Shown piece by piece: positions 1 to 8,326 of a DNA stretch of 64,000 bases. The notes beneath the pieces were generated by a model. The model was not told the origin of the DNA. It did not search any database and saw only the letters and a list, made by a program, of their open reading frames with translations. The number at the start of each line of letters is the position of its first letter. Positions within the stretch are counted from its first letter, which is position 1. The stretch comes from Bordetella holmesii ATCC 51541 (lineage in GTDB: Bacteria > Pseudomonadota > Gammaproteobacteria > Burkholderiales > Burkholderiaceae_B), in the NCBI GenBank assembly GCA_000612485.1, contig CP007494.1, positions 1,240,001 through 1,304,000 on the forward strand. Reading direction: 5' to 3'. The translations under genes were made by a program, and so were the position numbers.

Positions 1-188
1 CCGATGCAATACAGATAGCCCACCGGGATATGGATCCAGTGCCAATTGTCCTTCCCCCCCGCCTCGAGCAGAAGGACGTTGACGCGGGGATCTGCCGAGA
101 GCCGGTTGGCCAGCAGGCAACCGGCTGAGCCCGCACCCACGATGATGTAATCAAAAACCATGTCATTGGTACCGGCGGGCGCACTCAT
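1..188 (-). CDS. GMC-family FAD oxidoreductase, N-terminal part (runs off window)
   Basis: This is the first ~60 codons of a choline-dehydrogenase-like GMC oxidoreductase read leftwards out of the window. The visible N terminus contains the dinucleotide-binding Rossmann motif ([18 protein letters not shown]), followed by the adenine-ribose binding acid in LLLEAGG. Both are diagnostic of FAD-dependent GMC enzymes, which oxidise alcohols or choline-like substrates. Two in-frame ATGs exist, at 188 and 161. The upstream one is preferred because GGAGA lies about 10 nt before it, whereas the ATG at 161 has no ribosome-binding site. The substrate cannot be told because the rest of the protein is outside the window. 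Confidence 0.8.
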   Translation of the reverse strand, partial: MSAPAGTNDMVFDYIIVGAGSAGCLLANRLSADPRVNVLLLEAGGKDNWHWIHIPVGYLYCI

Positions 189-358
189 GAGCAGTCTGTC
201 TCCGGGAATTGGTATGCGACGCAAGCGTCTTTATGCGGCAGTTGTAGAACACCCGGCTGCCGCTGCCAACCCGTATCGTCCCCACTGGCATAGGACGGGC
301 CATTGTCCGTGTCGTCTTCCCGACAGGCACGTGCCCGGGCCTGTCGGATGATGCGCAT

Positions 359-1166
359 TCAATTGCCGGGGTAGCGCCGCTGTAATTCGTCCACCGCTGC
401 CTCCAATTGCACGATCAGGGCCAGACTGGCCGGCGCCATCGGCGCGCGCAGCGTCTCATGCATCAAGCCCTGGCGTGCCAGCAACCCCTTCAGTGGCGCC
501 GGGTTCGGTTCCGCGAAGACCATGCGGATCATCGGCGCCAGGGCATGGAAAATTTGACGCGCCACGCCCACCTGCTGCGCCTGCATGGCCTGGTACATGG
601 CCACGAAGAGATCGGCGCGCACATGAGCCGCCGCAATCCTTGATGGCGCGAATATTGGGGTGCTCGGCCAGCGCCAGCAACGTGCTCGTCTCGATCTGCG
701 CGCCCGTCCGGTACGGGATGTCGTAGAGAATGAGCGGCACGGCGCTGGCATCGGCCAGCGCTCGAAAGTAGTCCGCCAGCCCCACCTGGCCGGGACGCAC
801 GTAATACGGCGCCGGGGTCAACAGCCCGGCCAGCGGCCGCGAGGTAAATACCGCCTGCCGGCGCAGCACCTCACGCTGATGGTTTCCCGCCAATCCCATG
901 ACCACGGGCAATGGCCCTGCCTCGTCCAGCACGGTATCCAGCACCGCCAACTGCTCGTACTCGTCCATGGCTGCGGCCTCGCCAGTACTGCCGCAGACCA
1001 CCACACCGTCGATGCCGGTCTGGAGATAGTGCCGCATCAACCGCCGCAGCGCGAACAAATCGGGGCCGTCCTCGTGAAACGGTGTCACCAAGGGCAGCCA
1101 GACGCCATGGAAGGAAACGGGGGTAGCCACGGCGGTGGCGGTTTCGGTTTGAACAACGGACGACAT
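359..1166 (-). pseudogene. dihydrodipicolinate synthase/N-acetylneuraminate lyase family protein, internally deleted and frameshifted
   Basis: Two minus-strand frames together give a DapA-family class I aldolase. Frame one (1166 to about 635) carries the TIM-barrel N-terminal half: GSTGEAAAM for the substrate-binding GSTGE, YYVRP, YDIPYRTG and the Schiff-base lysine in AIKDCGG. The second frame (about 635 to 359) resumes with AHVRADLFVAM and FAEPNPAPLKGLL, the usual C-terminal helices. Roughly 40 codons that normally separate the catalytic lysine from the ANV-type helix are missing, and the join shifts frame, so no full-length protein can be made. A good ribosome-binding site (AAGGAG) remains before ATG 1166. 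The family acts on pyruvate plus an aldehyde; the original substrate is unknown. The gene is a relic. Confidence 0.8.
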
Positions 1167-1440
1167 AAATCACTCCTTCGGTTTGAGCCCGTACAGAAGT
1201 GCGATGTCGAGGGGAAGGGGGATTGCGCAGGGGATGCGCAGCCAGATCTGCCGCTGTTCCGTCGCCCATCTGACGGAACAGCATGCTCCGGTCAGATGAG
1301 CGGCTGTTTTTTGGATTTCAGGCCGAACGCTGCCAACACGCAAGACGCGCGCTGCGGGCAAACGAGGGAAATGGCCTGGTTCATGGACAAAATAGAAAAG
1401 AAATTCGCGGGGCTAAATCTACGCTGCGCCCCGCCGGCTG

Positions 1441-1929
1441 TCAACGCGCCAGGCTGTCGAGATAGACCTGACACAACGCCTGCATGCCTTGCCTGTCGTC
1501 GTCATCAAAGCGACCCGGCACGGGGCTGTCCACATCCCAGACGCCTAACAGTTGCCCGTCGAGCACCAGGGGCACGACGATTTCTGAACGCGAGGCGGCA
1601 TCACACGCGATATGGCCGGGGAAGGCATGCACATCGGGTACGACCTGGGTCTGGCGCTGGCTGGCCGCCGCGCCGCAGACGCCGCGCGACAAGGCAATGC
1701 GCACGCAGGCGGGTTTGCCCTGAAAAGGCCCGAGTACGAGCTCCTGACCGTCAAAAAAGTAAAACCCGCACCAGTTGATCTGCGGCAAGGCCTGCCAAGC
1801 CAGCGCGGCCAGGTTGGCGGCGTTGGCAATGCGGTCGCATTCGCCGGCGAGCAGCGCCTGCGCCTGCGCGACCAACTCGCGGTAGAACTGGGGTTTGGAA
1901 GCAGTCGAGAGGGGGGCGGCCTGGAACAT
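1441..1929 (-). CDS. msrC: free methionine-(R)-sulfoxide reductase (GAF domain)
   Basis: This 162-residue single-GAF protein reduces free L-methionine-(R)-sulfoxide to methionine using thioredoxin, repairing oxidised methionine in the cytoplasm. The three catalytic-type cysteines, Cys75, Cys85 (GVCG) and Cys109 (HIACD), have the 10- and 24-residue spacing of the E. coli enzyme's Cys84/94/118. The family hallmarks WCGFYF, SEIVVPL and LGVWDVDSP are all present. Length matches the family, and the gene looks intact. The ATG at 1929 begins MFQAAPL. The gene is transcribed alone and divergently from the aminotransferase gene to the right. Confidence 0.9.
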   Translation of the reverse strand: MFQAAPLSTASKPQFYRELVAQAQALLAGECDRIANAANLAALAWQALPQINWCGFYFFDGQELVLGPFQGKPACVRIALSRGVCGAAASQRQTQVVPDVHAFPGHIACDAASRSEIVVPLVLDGQLLGVWDVDSPVPGRFDDDDRQGMQALCQVYLDSLAR

Positions 1930-2070
1930 GACGCGTATATGTAATTAAAATTAACTGTACCGGAAGAAATCGTGCCCGGTGATTTTAGGCTGCCGCCCGG
2001 GCGCCACGCCGGCTTGTGCAACAATAAATGTGCAAGCACGTCTCCATTCTTTCTACAAGCCCGCCCCCCC

Positions 2071-3270
2071 ATGGACAAGCCCTTCGAACCCGCGTATTCC
2101 TTCTCGGAACGCGCCCAGCAACTGACCAGTTCCGCCATCCGCGAAATCCTCAAAGTCACTGAACGTCCCGAGGTGATTTCGTTTGCGGGCGGCCTGCCGG
2201 CTCCCGGCGGCTTTCCGGTCGAAGTGGTCCGTGCGGCGTTCGACAAGGTGCTGGCCACCAACGGTCGCGCGGCCCTGCAGTATGGTCCGACCGAAGGCTA
2301 CGCCCCCTTGCGCCAATGGGTGGCGCAGGATCTGAACAGCGCCGGCGCCCACGTTACCGCCGACCAGATTCTGATCGTCTCCGGTTCGCAGCAGGCGCTG
2401 GACCTGCTGGGCAAAGTCCTCATCGACAAAGACAGCAAGGTGTTGGTCGAAGACCCCAGCTACCTGGGTGCGCTGCAATCCTTCAGCCTGTATCAGCCCT
2501 GTTATGTCCCGGTGCCGACCGACGAAGGTGGTCTGATCCCTGAGGCGATCACACCCGAACTGGCTGCCGGCGCACGCTTTCTGTATGCCTTGCCCAATTT
2601 CCAGAACCCCACTGGCCGCACGCTGGATCGCGCACGTCGCGAAGCACTGGTCGCGCGCGCCGCCGACATGGGCCTGCCCATCATCGAAGACGATCCGTAC
2701 GGCGATCTGCGCTATGCCGGTCAGCCTCAGCCCGGCCTGCTGGCCCTGGGGACGGCCGTAGGAGCCACCGTGATCCGGCTGGGCACCTTCTCCAAGGTAC
2801 TGGCGCCGGGCCTGCGCCTGGGATATATCGCGGCGCCGCGCGCCATCATCGACAAACTGGTGCAGGCCAAACAGGCCACTGATCTGCATACCCCGACTCT
2901 GACGCAGATGGCCATCTACGAGATCGTCAAGGACGGCTTCCTGCAAGAGCATCTGCCCAAAGTGCGCGAAATCTACCGCACGCAGGGCCGCTGCATGATG
3001 GAAGCCATCAAACGCGAATTTCCAGACGGCGTGAGCTGGACCGTGCCGGAAGGCGGCATGTTCCTGTGGGTGACGCTGCCGGCGCATATCGACAGCGCGC
3101 GCCTGCTGGCCGAAGCGGTCGAACAGAACGTGGCTTTCGTGCCCGGCGCCCCCTTCTACGCCGGCAAACCACAAGCCAATACACTGCGTCTGAGCTTTGC
3201 CACCGTGCCCGAAGACAAGATCAACACTGGCATTGCCATCCTTGGCAAGCTGCTGCACAAATACGTCTGA
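2071..3270 (+). CDS. PLP-dependent class I/II aminotransferase (2-aminoadipate / aromatic type)
   Basis: This 399-residue fold-type I aminotransferase belongs to the LysN/ARO8-like group. Visible landmarks are the N-terminal SFAGGLPAP, QYGPTEGY and GSQQALDLLGK segments, the substrate motif ALPNFQNPTGRTL, the aspartate that binds the pyridine nitrogen in IEDDPYGDLRY, and the PLP lysine in TFSKVLAPGLRLGY. The C terminus binds carboxylate through TLRLSFA. It most likely transfers amino groups between 2-oxoglutarate and an aromatic or 2-aminoadipate-type amino acid; the exact donor is not predictable. The frame is open upstream, but the ATG at 2071 (MDKPFEP) is the natural family start. A strong intrinsic terminator follows at 3294. 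Confidence 0.85.
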   Translation: MDKPFEPAYSFSERAQQLTSSAIREILKVTERPEVISFAGGLPAPGGFPVEVVRAAFDKVLATNGRAALQYGPTEGYAPLRQWVAQDLNSAGAHVTADQILIVSGSQQALDLLGKVLIDKDSKVLVEDPSYLGALQSFSLYQPCYVPVPTDEGGLIPEAITPELAAGARFLYALPNFQNPTGRTLDRARREALVARAADMGLPIIEDDPYGDLRYAGQPQPGLLALGTAVGATVIRLGTFSKVLAPGLRLGYIAAPRAIIDKLVQAKQATDLHTPTLTQMAIYEIVKDGFLQEHLPKVREIYRTQGRCMMEAIKREFPDGVSWTVPEGGMFLWVTLPAHIDSARLLAEAVEQNVAFVPGAPFYAGKPQANTLRLSFATVPEDKINTGIAILGKLLHKYV

Positions 3271-3293
3271 GCCTTCAGGCATGCGGTATAGTC

Positions 3294-3330
3294 GGGCGCG
3301 GCGGACATCCCGCCGCGCCCTTCTTTTTTA
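3294..3330 (+). terminator. intrinsic terminator after the aminotransferase gene
   Basis: A perfect 11-bp GC stem (GGGCGCGGCGG / CCGCCGCGCCC) with loop ACATC is followed by TTCTTTTTTA. It lies 24 nt past the aminotransferase stop and 16 nt before the ubiA start codon, so ubiA must have a start site inside or just past it, or depend on read-through. Confidence 0.9.
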
Positions 3331-3345
3331 TCGACAGTACACTCC

Positions 3346-4269
3346 GTGAACGCCCAAGCTACCCGCCCGACCGACCTCAGCGACATCGTCTTTGACGACT
3401 GGGTCGAGCGCTGGCTGCCCCGCTCCTGGCGGCCGTATGCACGGCTTTGCCGGCTTGACCGCCCGATCGGCACCTGGTTGACGTTGCTGCCCTGCATCGC
3501 CACGCTGGTGCAAGCCGCCGGAGGTCTGCCGGACCTCAAAAGGCTCATTGTCTTCTCGCTGGGCGCCCTGCTCATGCGTGGCATCGGTTGCACGGTCAAC
3601 GATATGTGGGACCGTGACATCGACAAACATGTCGAGCGCACGCGGTTCCGGCCATTGACCAGCGGCCAGCTCACCATGCGACAGGCCATATGGTTTCTTC
3701 TGGGCCAACTGCTGGTCTGCGCCTCGCTGCTGTTTTTCATCAACGACCTGAGCCGCTGGTGGGCGCTGGGTGTCTTGCCCTTCGTCTTCATTTATCCCTT
3801 CTGCAAGCGAGTGACATATTGGCCGCAGGCAGTGCTGGGGGTGTGTTTCAACTGGGGCATGCTCATGGCCTGGACGGACACTCAGAACGACCTGCCACTG
3901 GCCGCAGTGGCGATGTGGCTGGGTGCGGCGCTCTGGCAGATCGGCTATGACAGCATCTATGCCTATGTCGACGTACGCGATGACCTCAAGCTGGGTCTGC
4001 ATTCCACCGCCATGCGCTTTGGTGCGCAGGGCAAAGTCTGGATCAGCGGTTTTTACGTGGCCAGTGCCCTGCTATGGACCTGGGGCGGTTACGCCATGGC
4101 TCTGGGATGGGGATATTTTGTAGGGATGGCTGCGGTCGCCCTGCATCTGGCCTGGCAGTTGGTCACCTTCGACCTTCAGCGCCCGGACCGCAATTTCATG
4201 CTGTTTCGCGCCAACCTCTGGACGGGCGCACTGTTGATCGCCTCGGCGCTGGCCGGCACCCTGCTCTAA
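3346..4269 (+). CDS. ubiA: 4-hydroxybenzoate polyprenyltransferase
   Basis: This integral membrane prenyltransferase attaches the octaprenyl tail to 4-hydroxybenzoate in ubiquinone biosynthesis. It has 307 residues and about eight hydrophobic helices. The first Mg-binding motif is NDMWDRDID, preceded by DRPIGTWLTLLP. The second is DVRDDLKLGLHS, which follows an YDSIYAYVD segment typical of UbiA. The start codon is GTG at 3346 (protein MNAQATRP); no better ATG precedes it before the upstream terminator. An exact 16-bp GC palindrome (4271-4286) lies immediately after the stop codon and may help end transcription, although no T-run follows. Confidence 0.93.
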   Translation: MNAQATRPTDLSDIVFDDWVERWLPRSWRPYARLCRLDRPIGTWLTLLPCIATLVQAAGGLPDLKRLIVFSLGALLMRGIGCTVNDMWDRDIDKHVERTRFRPLTSGQLTMRQAIWFLLGQLLVCASLLFFINDLSRWWALGVLPFVFIYPFCKRVTYWPQAVLGVCFNWGMLMAWTDTQNDLPLAAVAMWLGAALWQIGYDSIYAYVDVRDDLKLGLHSTAMRFGAQGKVWISGFYVASALLWTWGGYAMALGWGYFVGMAAVALHLAWQLVTFDLQRPDRNFMLFRANLWTGALLIASALAGTLL

Positions 4270-4270
4270 C

Positions 4271-4286
4271 GGCGGCCCGGGCCGCC
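4271..4286. repeat. perfect 16-bp GC palindrome after ubiA
   Basis: GGCGGCCCGGGCCGCC is its own reverse complement and begins 1 nt after the ubiA stop. It could form a cruciform or short RNA hairpin, but there is no U-tract. The rest of 4287-4455 shows no gene or clear signal. Confidence 0.5.
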
Positions 4287-4455
4287 CGCCAGGCGGCCGA
4301 CGCAAACACGGCACTCGCACGGGCTGCCGCGTCTAGCCTGCACCGCCGCGCGCCGGCGACCTCTCCTCTCGCGTCTGTCCCTTGCCGCCTTGACAGGCAG
4401 CACAGTCACGCGCCGGTAATATCCCCATTGATGGGATCATTTGTGTTTCAAAACA

Positions 4456-4483
4456 TTGATTACTAGTGAAAATGGAATAATGT
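4456..4483 (+). promoter_or_regulatory. candidate sigma-70 promoter for the DUF4148 gene
   Basis: TTGATT (4456-4461), a 16-bp spacer and TAATGT (4478-4483) form a plausible promoter in the 334-bp gap between ubiA and the small secreted protein. It would give an untranslated leader of about 110 nt. This is motif matching by eye only. Confidence 0.35.
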
Positions 4484-4603
4484 TTTCTGATATCTAGGGT
4501 TTATCCCAGGTTCGAACAGGCAGACAATGAAGTCATCGGGAAACAAACAGAGGCAGCAACACCCGCCCCGGTTTCGATCCTTGACTAACACGGAGGAATT
4601 ACC

Positions 4604-4984
4604 ATGAAGTCGCTCGCTACTGCTGTAATGCTTTCCATGGCTGTGATGGCCGGTGCCCAAGCTGCTGATGTCGAACCCAGCCGCGCTCAAGTGCAGGCCG
4701 AACTGGCTCAAGCCAAGACTGATGGTCAGTACACCTTCGGTGAAGAAGCCTATCCGGCTGCCATCGTCCAACATGGCTCGCTGTCCTCGGCTCAGGTTCA
4801 GGACCAACTGGCTCAAGCCCAGAGTGAAGGTCTGGTGACCACGGCCAACCTGGACTATCCGCCGGTTGCCGCCACGGTAGACAGCCACGTCAGCCGCGCT
4901 CAAGTGCGCTCGGATCTGGCTCAGGCCAAGGCTGAAGGTCTGGTGACCTACGGCAACCTGGACTACCCGCCCCTGAACGGTTAA
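4604..4984 (+). CDS. small secreted DUF4148 protein with three internal repeats
   Basis: This 126-residue protein starts at an ATG with a strong ribosome-binding site (GGAGG 8 nt upstream). Residues 1-21 are a Sec signal peptide (MKSLATAVMLSMAVMAGAQA-A). The mature part is three imperfect copies, about 40 residues apart, of a segment beginning S(R/S)AQV followed by LAQA(K/Q)xxG and ending with a tyrosine-proline pair. This is the DUF4148 repeat, common in Burkholderiales periplasmic proteins of unknown function. The gene stands alone with its own leader. No catalytic residues are evident. It is probably a periplasmic stress or envelope protein, but the function is unknown. Confidence 0.85.
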   Translation: MKSLATAVMLSMAVMAGAQAADVEPSRAQVQAELAQAKTDGQYTFGEEAYPAAIVQHGSLSSAQVQDQLAQAQSEGLVTTANLDYPPVAATVDSHVSRAQVRSDLAQAKAEGLVTYGNLDYPPLNG

Positions 4985-5127
4985 TCAGCCGCGCCGGCTC
5001 AGCCCCCGCCCCGGCGCCCAGATTTCCCAAGGTCGACGCCCGCCTCGTGAGTTGCTTAACGCAGCCCGCCTGGCGGGCGTAGGCCATCTAGAGCCGGCAT
5101 TTCATCCCGGCCATGGTCGGGCGCCTT

Positions 5128-5886
5128 TCAGGCCCAGCCTTCCAGCCGCAAGGTCGCCCGAACCAGGCGCTCGCCCTCCTGCTCGATCTCGTGGAGGCTT
5201 TGCCGCACGCTGTCGACATGTTCGGTGGCAGCGTTATGCGCCTGATCGGGTTGACGTCCCATCACTGCATCGAACAGCCGCGTGTGCTGGCGATCGATCT
5301 GCTGCTTGTGCGGCTCGCGGTGATAGAGATTGTTCACACAAGCAAAAACCGAGCCCAGCATCAGGTCGGTCAACGATTGCAACGTGTGGACCAGCACCGC
5401 ATTGTGCGACGCCTCGCAGATCGCCAGATGAAAGGCATGGTCCAGATGCGCATGCGTGGCGCTGTCCGTCGGTGTCAGGTGCGCCGCCACCATCGCCTCG
5501 TAGCGCCGCCGGATCAGAATGAAATCCGCTTCGGTGCCACGAATGGCCGCCAGACGCGCCGACTCGCCCTCGAGCAAGGCTCGGACCTCCAAAAGATCGT
5601 AGAGCGTGCGCGGCTGCGAATGAAACAAATGCACCAGCGGCCCGGCATCGACCTTGGCAATCTGCGCCACGAAAGACCCGCGTCCTTGCTCGGTGTGAAT
5701 GATGTTCCGGGCACGCAGCAGTTGCAGCCCTTCGCGCAAGGCGCTTCGGGATACACCGAGTTTTGCGGTCAGCCGCCGCTCCGAAGGTAGCGGCTGACCC
5801 GCCTTGAGCACACCGTCGACGATCAGTTGCTCGATACGATGCGCCACGCCCTCGCCCACGGGCTGCCGTTTGCCGACCTCGTCCAT
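5128..5886 (-). CDS. glcC: GntR/FadR-type transcriptional regulator, GlcC-like
   Basis: An N-terminal winged helix (PLPSERRLTAKLGVSRSALREG) is followed by an all-helical FCD effector domain with the metal-binding acid/histidine pattern of this family (LDHAFHLAICEASHN and a late ATEHV). It is divergent from glcB, the usual arrangement for the glycolate/glyoxylate regulator GlcC. The frame is open to an ATG at 5949, but the operator copy at 5901-5913 would then lie inside the coding region. Starting at ATG 5886 (MDEVGKRQ) gives the normal family N terminus and leaves the operator 15 nt upstream, so that start is chosen; neither start has a convincing Shine-Dalgarno. Autoregulation is likely. 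The effector (glycolate or related) is inferred from the neighbour. Confidence 0.8.
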   Translation of the reverse strand: MDEVGKRQPVGEGVAHRIEQLIVDGVLKAGQPLPSERRLTAKLGVSRSALREGLQLLRARNIIHTEQGRGSFVAQIAKVDAGPLVHLFHSQPRTLYDLLEVRALLEGESARLAAIRGTEADFILIRRRYEAMVAAHLTPTDSATHAHLDHAFHLAICEASHNAVLVHTLQSLTDLMLGSVFACVNNLYHREPHKQQIDRQHTRLFDAVMGRQPDQAHNAATEHVDSVRQSLHEIEQEGERLVRATLRLEGWA

Positions 5887-5900
5887 CTGTAGATTGATCA

Positions 5901-5913
5901 CTGGTATGACCAG
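5901..5913. promoter_or_regulatory. GlcC-type operator 1
   Basis: CTGGTATGACCAG matches the FadR-subfamily operator pattern TGGTnnnACCA with flanking C/G symmetry. It lies just upstream of the preferred glcC start and inside the longer alternative reading frame. Confidence 0.7.
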
Positions 5914-6008
5914 TTCCGGACCACTGTCGCACCCGGACTCCATAAACATTCAACTAACTGAAATAAAACCATAAAAACGTTTTTTATACCAATACGGCAG
6001 TGCACAAA

Positions 6009-6021
6009 CTGGTATGACCAG
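6009..6021. promoter_or_regulatory. GlcC-type operator 2
   Basis: A second identical CTGGTATGACCAG occurs 108 bp from the first and about 80 bp before the glcB start, between the divergent genes. Two identical 13-mers in one divergent promoter region strongly suggest cooperative binding by the adjacent GntR regulator. Confidence 0.75.
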
Positions 6022-6097
6022 CTGCGCCGCGTATGGACAGCGCACGCTGCAGGGCCGATGATCTGGCTATCCCTTTTTGACTATGCAGAGCGACATC

Positions 6098-8269
6098 ATG
6101 ACCGAACGCATCGCTGGCCTGCAGGTGGCGGCCTCCCTCTATCAGTTCATCGAAAACGAAGCCCTGCCGGGCAGCGGCGTCGACAGCAAGGCTTTCTGGG
6201 AGGGCTTTGCCGCTCTCATCCATGATCTCGCACCCCAGAATCGCAAGCTGCTGGCCGAGCGTGACCGTCTTCAAACGGAACTCGATACATGGCACCGCCG
6301 TCACGCCGGCCCGGTGCGCGACCCGGCCGCCTACCGCAGCTTTCTGAAGCAAACCGGCTATCTGCAGGACACCCCCGCTGCCGTACGAGTGCGTACCGAA
6401 AACGTCGATGACGAAATCGCCCGCCAGGCCGGCCCGCAGCTGGTGGTGCCCATGTCCAATGCGCGCTATGCCCTGAACGCGGCCAACGCCCGCTGGGGCA
6501 GCCTGTACGACGCCCTCTATGGCACCGATGCCATTGCCAACAGCGTCGGCCCGGCAGGCTCGACCTACAACCCCCAACGCGGCCAGGCCGTCATCGAACG
6601 CGCCCGCGACTTCCTCGACAGCGCAGCGCCCCTGGCCCGCGGTTCGCACCGTGCGGCCACGGGCTATCTGTTGCGCGGCGGTCAGTTGATCGTCACCACG
6701 GCCCAGGGCGATACCGCGCTCAGGAACCCGAGCCAGCTCCAGGGCTATCGGGGCGAGCCGAGCGCGCCATCGGCCATCCTCCTGAAGAACAACGGCCTGC
6801 ACTTCGAGATCCAGATCGATCGCCAGCACACCATCGGCGCGACCGACGCGGCCGGCATCAAGGACGTGCTCATGGAAGCCGCCCTGACCACGATCATGGA
6901 TTGCGAAGACTCCGTCGCCGCCGTCGATGCGCAGGACAAAACGCACATCTATCGCAATTGGCTGGGCCTGATGCGCGGCGATCTGACCGAAACCGTCAGC
7001 AAGAATGGGCATACTTTCACACGCCGCATGAATCCGGACCGCGAGTATCTCGCGGCTGACGGCACGGAATTCACCCTGCCCGGCCGGTCGCTGCTCTTTG
7101 TACGCAACGTAGGCCATTTGATGACCAATCCGGCCATCCTGGATCGTGATGGCCAAGAGATTCCTGAAGGGATCCTCGATGCCGTCATCACGTCTCTGGC
7201 CGCCAAAATCGACCTCGAACAGAAACGCAACTCCCGCAAGGGTTCCATTTACATCGTCAAGCCGAAGATGCATGGTCCGGCGGAAGTCGCTTTCGCCGAC
7301 ACGCTGTTTGCCCGCGTCGAAGATCTGCTGCAGATGCCACGCCATACGCTGAAGATGGGCATCATGGACGAAGAGCGCCGCACCAGCGTCAACCTGAAGG
7401 CCTGCATCGGCGCGGCCGCCGATCGGGTCGCCTTCATCAATACGGGCTTTCTGGACCGCACCGGGGACGAAATGCACTCCGTCATGCACGCCGGCCCGAT
7501 GATGCGCAAGGGCGACATGAAGTCAAGCGCCTGGATCGCCGCCTACGAACGCAGCAACGTGCTGGTAGGCCTGGATTGCGGGCTGCGCGGGCGTGCTCAG
7601 ATCGGCAAAGGCATGTGGGCCATGCCGGACCTGATGGCCGCCATGCTGGAACAAAAAATCGCCCATCCCAAGGCAGGTGCAAATACGGCATGGGTGCCCT
7701 CGCCGACCGCGGCGACGCTGCACGCCCTTCACTATCACCAAGTGGACATCCAGGCGGTGCAGCAAGCGCTGGAGAAGACTCGCCTGGCCGACGTGGCCGA
7801 TGAGCTGCTCGCTGGCCTGCTGACCATCCCGCTGGGCGACCCCAGCACCTGGAGCGCCACCGACATCCAGCGCGAACTCGACAACAATGCGCAGGGCATT
7901 CTGGGCTATGTCGTGCGCTGGGTGGACCAAGGGGTGGGCTGCTCCAAGGTGCCCGACATCAACGATGTCGGCCTCATGGAAGACCGGGCCACTCTGCGTA
8001 TCTCGAGCCAGCATATCGCCAACTGGCTGCTGCATGGTGTGGTCAGCCATGAGCAGGTCGAACAGACCTTCCAGCGCATGGCAGCGGTGGTGGACCAGCA
8101 AAACGCCGCCGATCCCGACTACCTCCCCATGGCAGGCCACTTCGACAGCTCGCTCGCCTATCAGGCCGCCACCGCGCTGGTCTTCGAGGGGCTGGAGCAA
8201 CCCAACGGCTACACCGAACCCTTGTTGCACCAGTTCCGCCAGGCCTTCAAGGCCGCTCATGAGAGCTGA
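6098..8269 (+). CDS. glcB: malate synthase G
   Basis: This enzyme condenses glyoxylate with acetyl-CoA to malate, the second step of the glyoxylate bypass and the entry of glycolate carbon. The reading frame gives 723 residues from ATG 6098 ([10 protein letters not shown]), the start typical of betaproteobacterial homologues; ATG 6083 is an alternative. Malate synthase signatures are visible: [45 protein letters not shown] and [13 protein letters not shown]. The length agrees with isoform G (about 720). It is probably controlled by the adjacent GlcC-like repressor through the two TGGTATGACCA sites. No lesions are seen, so this part of central metabolism looks functional. Confidence 0.95.
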   Translation: MTERIAGLQVAASLYQFIENEALPGSGVDSKAFWEGFAALIHDLAPQNRKLLAERDRLQTELDTWHRRHAGPVRDPAAYRSFLKQTGYLQDTPAAVRVRTENVDDEIARQAGPQLVVPMSNARYALNAANARWGSLYDALYGTDAIANSVGPAGSTYNPQRGQAVIERARDFLDSAAPLARGSHRAATGYLLRGGQLIVTTAQGDTALRNPSQLQGYRGEPSAPSAILLKNNGLHFEIQIDRQHTIGATDAAGIKDVLMEAALTTIMDCEDSVAAVDAQDKTHIYRNWLGLMRGDLTETVSKNGHTFTRRMNPDREYLAADGTEFTLPGRSLLFVRNVGHLMTNPAILDRDGQEIPEGILDAVITSLAAKIDLEQKRNSRKGSIYIVKPKMHGPAEVAFADTLFARVEDLLQMPRHTLKMGIMDEERRTSVNLKACIGAAADRVAFINTGFLDRTGDEMHSVMHAGPMMRKGDMKSSAWIAAYERSNVLVGLDCGLRGRAQIGKGMWAMPDLMAAMLEQKIAHPKAGANTAWVPSPTAATLHALHYHQVDIQAVQQALEKTRLADVADELLAGLLTIPLGDPSTWSATDIQRELDNNAQGILGYVVRWVDQGVGCSKVPDINDVGLMEDRATLRISSQHIANWLLHGVVSHEQVEQTFQRMAAVVDQQNAADPDYLPMAGHFDSSLAYQAATALVFEGLEQPNGYTEPLLHQFRQAFKAAHES

Positions 8270-8286
8270 ACGTTCAGCCCTCGAAA

Positions 8287-8315
8287 GCATCAGGCCGGCA
8301 CAGCCGGCCTGATGC
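8287..8315. terminator. hairpin between convergent glcB and ABC ATPase genes
   Basis: A perfect 13-bp inverted repeat (GCATCAGGCCGGC and its complement) with a 3-nt loop ACA sits between the two convergent stop codons. There is no U-run on either side, so it is a possible bidirectional, perhaps Rho-assisted, terminator. Confidence 0.6.
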
Positions 8316-8326
8316 CTGGCTCCTAC

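Noticed and set aside
2053..3282. 409-codon minus-strand frame opposite the aminotransferase
   Set aside because: Shadow frame; the forward gene has complete PLP motifs and its own terminator.
4505..4530. GGTTCGAAC resembling a tRNA T-loop before the DUF4148 gene
   Set aside because: No acceptor, D or anticodon stems can be folded around it.
5984..7489. 501-codon minus-strand frame inside glcB
   Set aside because: Antisense shadow of an intact malate synthase.
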